From the NCBI GenBank assembly GCA_963582935.1, contig CAUZSH010000079.1:1-5806 (forward strand): a DNA stretch of 5,806 nucleotides. The letters are read 5' to 3'. Positions 1 through 5,745 of this stretch are shown here, piece after piece. A program made the translations under genes and the position numbers. The notes under the pieces were generated by a model. It saw nothing but the letters and a program-made list of their open reading frames with translations. It was not told the DNA's origin and ran no database searches. The stretch is from CAUZSH01 sp963582935 (GTDB taxonomy: Bacteria; Pseudomonadota; Gammaproteobacteria; Francisellales; Francisellaceae). Every line of letters begins with the position of its first letter. Position 1 is the first letter of the stretch.

Positions 1-2
1 CT

Positions 3-131
3 GCAAACTGCACTCCGATCTTAGTCAGAACAGGAAAAGGCATAAATACGATTAAAAAACATTCAGAACTTGAAAAAACTGTCAAAATTTACGATAATCT
101 TATGCAATTTACAAAAACATTATTAACGTAA
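3..131 (+). CDS. gmhB: C-terminal end of probable D-glycero-beta-D-manno-heptose-1,7-bisphosphate 7-phosphatase (partial)
   Basis: This is the last 42 codons of a gene whose start lies left of the window. The open frame begins at base 3 and ends with TAA at 129-131. Its first residues read ANCTPILVRTGKG, which matches the conserved C-terminal segment (G-x-x-P-x-L-V-x-T-G-K-G) of GmhB, a HAD-superfamily phosphatase. GmhB removes the 7-phosphate from heptose bisphosphate in the cytoplasm during ADP-heptose synthesis for the LPS inner core. The tail after the motif is Lys-rich and ends FTKTLLT. The catalytic DxD motifs would be upstream and cannot be seen. The call also rests on context: gmhB directly followed by plsC is a common gammaproteobacterial order. 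Another HAD phosphatase with the same tail is possible. Confidence 0.72.
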   Translation, partial: ANCTPILVRTGKGINTIKKHSELEKTVKIYDNLMQFTKTLLT

Positions 132-139
132 CCAAAACC

Positions 140-877
140 ATGCAAAAAACCATTAATTTTCTACTTTGGGTAAGACAATATATATTTTATTTTTACCTTT
201 ATTTTTTCCTAGCCGTATTTTCGATCATAAATCCCATTTTATTTTATTTAAAAACACCTTACTTTGTTCGCACCAGATCAGCACAACTGAACTCTCATCT
301 TGTCCGCCTAGGCATACGCTGGATATTATGGGTCCGCTGTGAGGTGCGTGGGAAAGAAAATATCAGCAAGAGTGCCTGCATTTATGTCAGTAAACACCAA
401 TCAGAATGGGAAACTTTATTTCTGCCCAGCCTCATTAAAAGGTCATGTTTTGTTGTAAAAAAAGAACTCATGGATATTCCTCTACTTGGTTGGAGCTTAC
501 GCGCGATAGAATACATCCCAGTTGACCGCTCAGCAGGCCTTAAGTCACTTAAAATCGTTATCAATGAGGGCAAAAATAGACTTTCAAGAAATATAAGTAT
601 CCTTATATTCCCTGAGGGTACACGCGTGGCGCCAAAACAAAACCCTAAATTTCATAAAAGCGCTATGTCTCTCGCCAAAGCAACCCAAGCTAAAGTTGTT
701 CCTATTGCCCACAATGCAGGCTCAGTTTGGCCTGCTGACACTAAAAAAAATCCCATTAGACCAGGGAAAATCATTCTTTCTATCGGTCCTGAAATTAAAA
801 ATACTGGCAATATCAATGAAGTCACAGAAGCCTGTTATGAATGGATCAAATCTGAGATGGAGAAGATTGAAAAATAA
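140..877 (+). CDS. plsC: 1-acyl-sn-glycerol-3-phosphate acyltransferase (PlsC/LPLAT family)
   Basis: A 245-residue membrane-bound acyltransferase of normal length for the family. It should transfer an acyl chain to lysophosphatidic acid to give phosphatidic acid at the inner membrane. Residues 14-37 form a hydrophobic N-terminal anchor. The catalytic block I is KHQSEWE (85-91), so His86 is followed four residues later by Glu91 instead of the textbook Asp (HX4D). This KHQS-x-WE form is, from memory, usual in one proteobacterial PlsC subfamily. Block III, FPEGTR (157-162), binds the glycerol phosphate. Block IV is VPIAHNAG (187-194), followed by WP. The ATG lies 8 bp after the gmhB stop and has no clear Shine-Dalgarno sequence (AACGTAACCAAAACC precedes it), so it may rely on coupled translation. 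The gene ends in TAA 2 bp from the convergent HAD gene. Substrate preference (LPA or another lysolipid) cannot be read from sequence. Confidence 0.93.
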   Translation: MQKTINFLLWVRQYIFYFYLYFFLAVFSIINPILFYLKTPYFVRTRSAQLNSHLVRLGIRWILWVRCEVRGKENISKSACIYVSKHQSEWETLFLPSLIKRSCFVVKKELMDIPLLGWSLRAIEYIPVDRSAGLKSLKIVINEGKNRLSRNISILIFPEGTRVAPKQNPKFHKSAMSLAKATQAKVVPIAHNAGSVWPADTKKNPIRPGKIILSIGPEIKNTGNINEVTEACYEWIKSEMEKIEK

Positions 878-879
878 GT

Positions 880-1542
880 CTAAAAGTACTTTACAAACCA
901 CCCTCTATTTTTAGCCTCTATCAATAATTTAGGGTCTGGGTTCACCACTCTCGGCTCATCAACTTCAAGCAATAAAGGTAAATCATTAATAGAGTCAGAA
1001 TAAAAATAGGTTTTGTCAAAAGCGAGCTTTTGCTGCTGGAGCCAAGCCTGTGTGCGAGCAACCTTGCCTTTACCAAAACCTAGAGTTCCTAAAAGGTTCC
1101 CTGTATAGCGCTCATCACATTTCTCAGTATTTACTGCCAGAATATTTTCAGGCTTAAAACCTAAAATCTTCCCCACAGGGTTAACCAAATCTTCAATTGT
1201 TGCCGAAATAAGCAGTATTGTGTCACCTTTTTCAACATGGTCACGCACAACATCTACCCCTTTCTTGTAAATATGTGGCCGAATAAATGCTTCTATAAAC
1301 TCGATGACTTTCTTAGTAACATCGCATTCCCTCAAACCGATCAATGGCTTAAGAGCAAAGCGAATGAACTCACCCATGTCGATATCACCAACTTTATAGC
1401 TTTGCTCGTACTTTTTATGCGTTTCAAGAAAAGCATCTGTGTCCTGGATCATGCCATTCTCACACATATAGGCACTCCAACGATCGGCGCTATCCGTTGC
1501 AATCAAAGTATGGTCAAGGTCAAATATTGCAAGATCTGCCAT
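880..1542 (-). CDS. HAD-superfamily subfamily IB hydrolase (phosphatase-like), last gene of ABC transporter operon
   Basis: A 220-residue cytoplasmic hydrolase of the SerB-like HAD-IB group (CicA / HAD-IB-hyp1 type). All four HAD motifs are present. Motif I is DLDHTL, with nucleophile Asp8 and acid/base Asp10. Motif II is the Ser of ISATIED (Ser113). Motif III is a Lys in GKGK (158-160). Motif IV is DSIND (Asp183, Asp187), which binds Mg2+. Residues between motifs I and II (about 20-90) form the helical cap of this subfamily. The frame is open back to 1617, but I chose ATG 1542: the protein then begins MADLAIFDLD, normal for a HAD N-terminus, it starts 1 bp after the ATPase stop, and AGGAA lies 9 bp upstream. 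Its place at the operon end suggests it acts on the imported ligand or a derivative; the substrate is unknown. The usual product name would be HAD-IB family hydrolase. Confidence 0.9.
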   Translation of the reverse strand: MADLAIFDLDHTLIATDSADRWSAYMCENGMIQDTDAFLETHKKYEQSYKVGDIDMGEFIRFALKPLIGLRECDVTKKVIEFIEAFIRPHIYKKGVDVVRDHVEKGDTILLISATIEDLVNPVGKILGFKPENILAVNTEKCDERYTGNLLGTLGFGKGKVARTQAWLQQQKLAFDKTYFYSDSINDLPLLLEVDEPRVVNPDPKLLIEAKNRGWFVKYF

Positions 1543-1543
1543 G

Positions 1544-2575
1544 TCAATGAGTTCCTGCCATTTCAATAAGCTCTTGCTTATCAAAACGAATATCAATATG
1601 CCCACCTCTCGCCACAAAACGACTGGATGAACGATTCAAGGTATCTAACTCAAAGTGTGTGCCTTCATAGATAACGCTATAACGAATGATATTCCCCAAC
1701 AAAACTGAATCGTGCACTTTAACTTGAATAACATCGCTGTAATGATCTGCGAACTGCCGAGTTGTATCATTAATATAAATCGCTTCTGGACGAATAGCAA
1801 CTTGGTTAGCAGACACCCCCAAGATTGCTTTTAATGCTAGATGTTCTTGCATATTAATCAGTGTGTAACTCCCTATAAAATCTGCGACAAAATAGCTATT
1901 TGGACGGGTATAAATTGCCTCTGGATCCCCCGTTTGTACAAATTTACCATTATGCATCACAAATATTTCATCCGACATACTAAGGGCTTCTTCCTGATCG
2001 TGTGACACGCAAATCATCGTCAGATTATAATCTTCATTGAAACGCAACAAAAGCTCACGTAAAGACTTTCGCATCTTTGCATCAAGCGCTGATAGCGGCT
2101 CATCTAACAATAACAATTCGGGCTTTACGACCAGGGATCTCGCAAGTGCCACCCGCTGTTTTTGTCCGCCTGACAATTGACTGGGATAGGACTCTGACAA
2201 TTCAGCAAGCCCCACATTTTCCAGCATTTCGTTTACTAATGCATTCGCCTCTACTTTTGGCATCTTTTTTTGTTTCAGCCCAAAAAGCACATTTTGTCTT
2301 ACATTCATATTTGGAAATAGCGCATAGTTTTGAAACACCATCCCCACATTTCTTTCTTGTGGTCGCAGTGAAGTAATGTCTCGTTCTCCCAAATGAACAG
2401 AGCCACCTGAAAGTATTTCCAGCCCTGCAATTGAACGTAAGAGTGTTGACTTGCCACAGCCACTCGGCCCTAAAATCGTGGTGAAGCTTCCTACTTTAAC
2501 AGTAATATCCAAGTCCTTAAATACCGCTTTTTCACCGTAAAATTTTGAAACACCCTTAACGATTAAATCATTCAT
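1544..2575 (-). CDS. ABC transporter ATP-binding protein (iron/polyamine/phosphonate-type importer)
   Basis: A 343-residue cytoplasmic ATPase that powers the importer encoded by the two upstream permease genes. Visible motifs, in order: Walker A GPSGCGKST (36-44), Q-loop Gln82 in FQNYALFP, signature LSGGQKQ (134-140), Walker B LLLLDEP (154-160), D-loop SALD (162-165) and H-loop His192 in SHDQEEA. All catalytic residues are intact. From about residue 240 there is a C-terminal TOBE-like regulatory domain, including the typical VAIRPEAI (259-266). This places it in the PotA/FbpC/PhnT-like group of long ATPases. The start ATG overlaps the stop of permease 2 as ATGA, with AGGGA 9 bp upstream. The TGA stop is 1 bp from the HAD start. 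The sequence alone does not separate polyamine, iron and aminoethylphosphonate transporters. Confidence 0.93.
   Translation of the reverse strand: MNDLIVKGVSKFYGEKAVFKDLDITVKVGSFTTILGPSGCGKSTLLRSIAGLEILSGGSVHLGERDITSLRPQERNVGMVFQNYALFPNMNVRQNVLFGLKQKKMPKVEANALVNEMLENVGLAELSESYPSQLSGGQKQRVALARSLVVKPELLLLDEPLSALDAKMRKSLRELLLRFNEDYNLTMICVSHDQEEALSMSDEIFVMHNGKFVQTGDPEAIYTRPNSYFVADFIGSYTLINMQEHLALKAILGVSANQVAIRPEAIYINDTTRQFADHYSDVIQVKVHDSVLLGNIIRYSVIYEGTHFELDTLNRSSSRFVARGGHIDIRFDKQELIEMAGTH
1552..1556 (-). promoter_or_regulatory. Ribosome binding site that fixes the HAD hydrolase start
   Basis: AGGAA on the minus strand lies 9 bp before ATG 1542, inside the 3' end of the ATPase gene. It supports starting the HAD protein at MADLAIF and not at the longer in-frame ATG at 1617, which would overlap the ATPase by 74 bp. 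Confidence 0.65.
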
Positions 2576-3363
2576 GATTGTTTATCCCTAGATAGTCGAT
2601 TCAATGTATATGCTAATAACAACGTTATCATAAAATAAGTAATCACAATGGCGCTGGTATAATGCCCACTATAATTTCGCATGTTAAATAAGTATACCTG
2701 AATAGTTTCATAGCGTGTGCCAACCAATATATTGGCAAACACAAACTCTCCTAACAAAAATGAGAAGCTTAGGACAAAACCAATCATAATGGACTTTTTT
2801 AAGCTTGGGACAATGACCATCAAAAAAGCTTTCCATGTGCTTGAGCCCAGCAAATGTGACGAAGCAATCAATTCTGGAACATTCATCCCCTGAATAGCGT
2901 TGGCATTCACACGGTAGATAAAAGGAAAGATGATCCCAATATAACTACCAATCAAAATATACGGCGTACCCGTCAATAAAACAGGACCTCCTGAATAGAT
3001 TTGCATTAAACCAATGGATGCCACAATGGCTGGAAAGGCAAAAGGCAATAAGACCAGCAACTCCATCAATTTTTTATATTGAGGGTAAGCATAATGTACC
3101 AAAAAAGTCGTGGGAACAATCAAACAAGTGGCAATGGCTGCACTTGAAAAGCAAACGACAAAGGAGTGCCAAAGTGCGATGTAAAAACGCTCTGTGGTTA
3201 ACAGCTCTGAAAACCACCTAAACGTATAGCCTTGAGGTAAAATTGTTGCCATCCAACTGGTGGACAAAGCATATAACAGTGAGCCGATCAAAGGCAATAA
3301 CATAATAATGACCAGTGTATAAACAATACTTACATGAAATGATTTTGAACGACTCATGCTCAT
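2572..3363 (-). CDS. ABC transporter permease subunit 2
   Basis: A 263-residue inner-membrane permease (BPD_transp_1 type) with about six hydrophobic segments, near residues 13-35, 65-89, 101-122, 135-157, 190-212 and 236-256. It should pair with permease 1 to form the transmembrane channel of the importer. The cytoplasmic coupling loop that contacts the ATPase is ELIASSHLLGSS through VIVPSL (164-188). It keeps the spacing of the EAA motif, with Gly173 and Pro186, but its start is ELIASS instead of EAA. Such relaxed loops occur in second permeases of this class. The start ATG overlaps the permease 1 stop as ATGA, with AAGGA 8 bp upstream. A second ATG two codons in is less well placed. The 3' end overlaps the ATPase start by 4 bp. 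The short basic tail is cytoplasmic. Confidence 0.9.
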   Translation of the reverse strand: MSMSRSKSFHVSIVYTLVIIMLLPLIGSLLYALSTSWMATILPQGYTFRWFSELLTTERFYIALWHSFVVCFSSAAIATCLIVPTTFLVHYAYPQYKKLMELLVLLPFAFPAIVASIGLMQIYSGGPVLLTGTPYILIGSYIGIIFPFIYRVNANAIQGMNVPELIASSHLLGSSTWKAFLMVIVPSLKKSIMIGFVLSFSFLLGEFVFANILVGTRYETIQVYLFNMRNYSGHYTSAIVITYFMITLLLAYTLNRLSRDKQS

Positions 3364-4226
3364 AGATATTTCCTTCTACTGAGCACCTTAAAATTCAAGG
3401 TGGCAATCAACACTAATATCATCACCATAATGACTGATAACGCACTGGCTAAATTTGGGTTATAAAATACATCACTGGAGATATAGCCAGAAATTCGGAT
3501 GGGAATCAGGTTATAGTTACCTGACATCAACGCATAAACCGTCGCGTACGCCCCAATAGCATTGGCAAATAATAATACAAAGGTTGAAAGAATACTCTCC
3601 ATTAAAGCAGGCAATCCAATTTTCATCCAATAAGAAAACTTACCTGCTCCCAGCAGATATGCCGCCTCCCTCCATCTTGGATCTAAATGATCATACACAG
3701 GGTAAAGCATCAATACTGCCAAGGGGATTTGAAAATAGATATATATCAAGATAATACCCGTTTTAGAGTACAAGTTAAAGCTATCCACTAATCCAAGCTT
3801 AATCATCAATAATGTAATTGCACCATTAAATCCAAGAATAATTATGAAGGCAAATGCTAGTGGAACGCCTGTAAAATTCGAGGATAAGTTATAAAATGAC
3901 AATATCCAATCCCTCATTTTTGAATTCACTCGCCTTAAGCTATTACAAAAAACAACACTGATAATGATGGCGACAAAGCTAGAGTAAAAACTAATTTCAA
4001 TACTTTTCCATATACTTTGCCTCAAAAAAGCATCTTGAAAAACAAGCGTATAATTCTGTAAAGTGAGTTCTCCTGATTTATCTAAGAAGCTTAACTTTGC
4101 CACAGAAACTATGGGGAAAAGCTCAAAGAGTGCAATGAAAGCAAAAAGAAAAGCAAATAGCACCCAAAAAATAAGCAAATGAAAGGATGGTTTTTTAGAA
4201 CGCTTTCGGCTAGTCATCATCAGCAT
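3360..4226 (-). CDS. ABC transporter permease subunit 1
   Basis: A 288-residue inner-membrane permease (BPD_transp_1 type). A basic N-terminus (SRKRSKK) precedes a long hydrophobic segment at about 16-45. Further membrane segments lie near 78-96, 119-142, 155-176, 211-233 and 262-282. The EAA coupling motif is clear: REAAYLLGAGK at 186-196, continuing to IGLP at 203-206. It contacts the ATPase. A loop between the first two segments faces the periplasm, as in other two-permease importers. The gene begins 10 bp after the binding-protein stop. Its start is ambiguous: ATG codons lie at 4226, 4220 and 4217 (protein begins MLMM), and the only Shine-Dalgarno-like sequence, AGGA, is 3 bp from the first but 9 bp from the second. 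The protein may therefore be two residues shorter. It overlaps permease 2 by 4 bp. Confidence 0.9.
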   Translation of the reverse strand: MLMMTSRKRSKKPSFHLLIFWVLFAFLFAFIALFELFPIVSVAKLSFLDKSGELTLQNYTLVFQDAFLRQSIWKSIEISFYSSFVAIIISVVFCNSLRRVNSKMRDWILSFYNLSSNFTGVPLAFAFIIILGFNGAITLLMIKLGLVDSFNLYSKTGIILIYIYFQIPLAVLMLYPVYDHLDPRWREAAYLLGAGKFSYWMKIGLPALMESILSTFVLLFANAIGAYATVYALMSGNYNLIPIRISGYISSDVFYNPNLASALSVIMVMILVLIATLNFKVLSRRKYL

Positions 4227-4236
4227 TAATCCTATT

Positions 4237-5298
4237 TTAATCTAAGTTATACAGTACTTCTGACTGCCATAGCGCAGGAATTTCTGTTTGTTTTTTATCC
4301 CAGCCCTTGCTATCTTTGATCTGTTTTGCCACAACATACTCTGAGCGTGGCAAGAGCTTTGCTTCTGTTTCAGGTGGCAGCTTAATATGGTCCACCCGAA
4401 TTGGTCTTGCAAATCCGTTGGCAAGGTTAATCTGCCCTTGGTCACTTAAAATAAATTCGCGTGTTAGCTTTGCGGCATTTGGATGTTTAGCATATTTATT
4501 AATAATGGTTGAATAGCCACTGGTGACCGAGCCATCTGTTGGGATCAAAACGTCAAACATCTCTGGGTCAATATTATGTCGATAGTTTAAGGCATTAAAA
4601 TCCCAAGTAATCCCCACTTCCACTTCCCCACTTTCAAGTGTTGACATCACAGGCTGATTGGGTGCCAAGCGCCCTTGTTTTGCGATTTCTTTAAATAAAT
4701 TAAAGGCTGGCATGATATTATTTTCATCACCGCCCATGGCGTAGGCTGCCGCTAATAAAGACATCGTAGCCTCATTTGAGGTTCCCACATCTCCGATGCT
4801 AATACGGTAACTTCCTTTCAGTAAATCATGAAAACTATGCGGAATATGTTTCACCAGTTTTTTATTAATGATAAAAGCAATGGTTCCAGTATAGGATAAA
4901 ACCCAATACCCTTCTTTGTCTTTCGCCCACGCAGGGATTTGGTCCCAAGTTGTCGGCTTATAAGGTTGCGTGATTTTCATTTTATGTGCAAGCTCGGCAA
5001 AATCAACCCCCACATCACCAATATCCGCAGTCGCATTGCGTTTTTCAGTTTGAAACTTCATTAACTCTTGCGAGCTGTTCATATCCGTATCACGATGGTT
5101 AATATTATACTTGCTCTTTAAATCCCCCCATGTCGTCACCCAATTTGCCCAGCTATCAGGCATACCCACACTATTAACCCGTCCCTCTACTTGCGCTTTT
5201 TTAATCAAATCTTTAGGAATATCCGCATAGGATGCTATTGAAAATAAAAGGCATAGAATAAGAGAGATCTTCTTGAAAAATTTTAGATTTAAAAACAA
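4237..5298 (-). CDS. ABC transporter periplasmic substrate-binding protein
   Basis: A 353-residue extracellular solute-binding protein, first gene of the operon. It captures the ligand in the periplasm and delivers it to the permeases. Residues 1-25 are a Sec signal peptide: basic Lys at 6, 9 and 10, hydrophobic core ISLILCLLFSIA, cleavage after S-Y-A (25). There is no lipobox. The mature protein has the two-lobe type 2 fold signatures of the Fe3+/polyamine/2-aminoethylphosphonate group: VNSVGMPDSWANW (41-53), SSQELMKF (75-82), ADIGDVG (91-97), YTGTIAF (136-142), VEVGITWDF (226-234) and DQGQINLANGFARPI (286-300). The paired Tyr typical of FbpA-type iron binding is absent (only Tyr239, in NYRHN), which argues against ferric iron. 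The start is TTG: no ATG gives a signal peptide, and AGGGAG lies 5 bp upstream. The ligand is not identifiable; a phosphorylated organic compound is an inference from the HAD gene. Confidence 0.9.
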   Translation of the reverse strand: MFLNLKFFKKISLILCLLFSIASYADIPKDLIKKAQVEGRVNSVGMPDSWANWVTTWGDLKSKYNINHRDTDMNSSQELMKFQTEKRNATADIGDVGVDFAELAHKMKITQPYKPTTWDQIPAWAKDKEGYWVLSYTGTIAFIINKKLVKHIPHSFHDLLKGSYRISIGDVGTSNEATMSLLAAAYAMGGDENNIMPAFNLFKEIAKQGRLAPNQPVMSTLESGEVEVGITWDFNALNYRHNIDPEMFDVLIPTDGSVTSGYSTIINKYAKHPNAAKLTREFILSDQGQINLANGFARPIRVDHIKLPPETEAKLLPRSEYVVAKQIKDSKGWDKKQTEIPALWQSEVLYNLD

Positions 5299-5303
5299 AT
5301 TCT

Positions 5304-5309
5304 CTCCCT
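5304..5309 (-). promoter_or_regulatory. Strong ribosome binding site for a TTG start
   Basis: AGGGAG on the minus strand, 5 bp before TTG 5298. It is a good match to the anti-Shine-Dalgarno sequence and is the main reason to accept the non-ATG start of the substrate-binding protein. The signal peptide that follows supports it. Confidence 0.7.
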
Positions 5310-5342
5310 AGGAATCATTTTGACAGCCCACACAGACACCAA

Positions 5343-5377
5343 TTTATATACATGAGTCTAATGTAGAATTGTTACAA
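5343..5377 (-). promoter_or_regulatory. Weak candidate promoter for the ABC transporter operon
   Basis: On the minus strand a TATAAA-like -10 (5348-5343, within TGTATATAAAT) lies about 45 bp before the TTG start. No good -35 is present at 17 bp from it. TTGTAA (5377-5372) is the best -35-like hexamer, but its 17-bp partner is the poor CATGTA. The position is plausible; the exact elements are uncertain, and an activator-dependent promoter would fit equally well. Confidence 0.25.
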
Positions 5378-5378
5378 T
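5368..5378. promoter_or_regulatory. Perfect 11-bp inverted repeat, possible operator
   Basis: ATTGT-T-ACAAT, two perfect 5-bp arms around one base, about 70 bp upstream of the operon start codon and overlapping the likely -35 area. A dimeric regulator could bind here. The site is short and AT-rich, so chance is a real alternative. No regulator gene is visible in the window. Confidence 0.3.
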
Positions 5379-5525
5379 AGTGTTTCATTTAACAAAGAAC
5401 AACCCCGTGTGCAACTTTAAAATATAGTTAAAATTATTTTATAATCGTATATTGATAGACATAGGTAATTGATATAGCGTTAATTTCTCACAAAAAAAGC
5501 CGATAACACACCTATGTCAATTTAA

Positions 5526-5679
5526 GCTTATATCATTTTTGTATACTGCAAAGTTACACAATGTTATCCAAAATCACACAATAAGTTAAGGTCAAGGGGA
5601 TTTACGCCATCACTAGATGATGAAGAGGTCATTACAATGGAGCTGATAGGGGAGTTTTTAGGCTTTGATGCCGACAAAT
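5526..5679 (+). pseudogene. IS982-like transposase remnant, interrupted by IS6 element
   Basis: An open stretch whose translation contains RGFTPSLDDEEVITMELIGE followed by FLGFDADK. This resembles the N-terminal part of DDE transposases usually annotated as IS982 family (pattern RG-x-x-PSL-D-x-EVITME-x-x-GEFLG-x-D-x-DK). The next expected residues (GIW-x-YF-x-x-HW) are missing. The frame instead becomes WHRQVNYSLSRI and stops at 5715-5717, because the IS6 end begins at 5680. Similarity is clear from about 5586. Upstream of that (to 5526, where the frame closes) I recognise nothing and see no ATG, so the native N-terminus is probably lost or decayed. The DDE catalytic residues would lie beyond the break. 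The family name is from memory of motif patterns and is less certain than the transposase call. Confidence 0.62.
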
Positions 5680-5714
5680 GGCACCGTCAAGTTAACTATA
5701 GCCTTTCACGTATC

Positions 5715-5723
5715 TGATATACT
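5715..5723 (+). promoter_or_regulatory. Extended -10 promoter of the IS6 transposase
   Basis: TGATATACT is an extended -10 (TGn plus TATACT, 5 of 6 to consensus) 22 bp before the transposase ATG. No good -35 is present at the usual distance, which an extended -10 can tolerate. Confidence 0.45.
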
Positions 5724-5738
5724 GTAATGATTTACAGT
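5721..5738 (+). repeat. Perfect 7-bp hairpin between IS6 promoter and transposase start
   Basis: ACTGTAA, loop TGAT, TTACAGT. The stem is perfect, overlaps the end of the -10, and ends 7 bp before the ATG. In the transcript it would cover the ribosome-binding area; in DNA it could bind a dimeric protein. No Shine-Dalgarno sequence is seen between it and the ATG. Confidence 0.5.
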
Positions 5739-5745
5739 CATAAAA

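Larger units (their letters stand above)
5299..5525. other. AT-rich intergenic region upstream of the ABC operon
   Basis: About 230 bp with no convincing reading frame on either strand and no tRNA or rRNA. It should contain the leader and promoter of the leftward transporter operon. It also holds a perfect 11-bp inverted repeat (5368-5378) and one arm of a 9-bp inverted repeat (5458-5466, partner 5510-5518). I see no obvious rho-independent terminator in it. Confidence 0.6.

Noticed and set aside
883..892. AAAGTACTTT palindrome as a bidirectional terminator between plsC and the HAD gene
   Set aside because: The stem has a single G-C pair per arm, no loop and no T-tract, and it lies inside HAD coding sequence.
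696..914. 72-residue + strand frame crossing the plsC stop
   Set aside because: It overlaps plsC in another frame, covers conserved PlsC residues, and has no ribosome binding site or domain.
880..1542. Phosphonoacetaldehyde hydrolase (PhnX) as the HAD enzyme, making the operon a full phosphonate pathway
   Set aside because: Motifs and cap position fit SerB-like HAD-IB, not PhnX. No aminoethylphosphonate transaminase is present in the window.
1237..1569. 110-residue open frame on the + strand
   Set aside because: It lies wholly antisense to the HAD gene and the end of the ATPase gene, both with clear motifs, and its translation shows no recognisable domain. Other open frames antisense to coding genes (382-573, 2077-2376, 3018-3221, 4307-4516) were rejected for the same reason.
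1543..1617. Longer HAD start at ATG 1617
   Set aside because: The extra 25 residues precede the canonical HAD N-terminus, overlap the ATPase C-terminus and have no family counterpart. AGGAA supports ATG 1542.
4237..5298. Identification as a ferric-iron binding protein (FbpA/AfuA type)
   Set aside because: The adjacent Tyr pair used for iron binding is not seen. General fold similarity alone does not support the iron label.
5407..5559. GTGTGCAACTTT (from 5407) and AAAGTTACAC (5550-5559) as terminal inverted repeats of a small mobile element
   Set aside because: The match needs a 2-base gap, the flanking bases do not continue the similarity, and no flanking direct repeat is seen.
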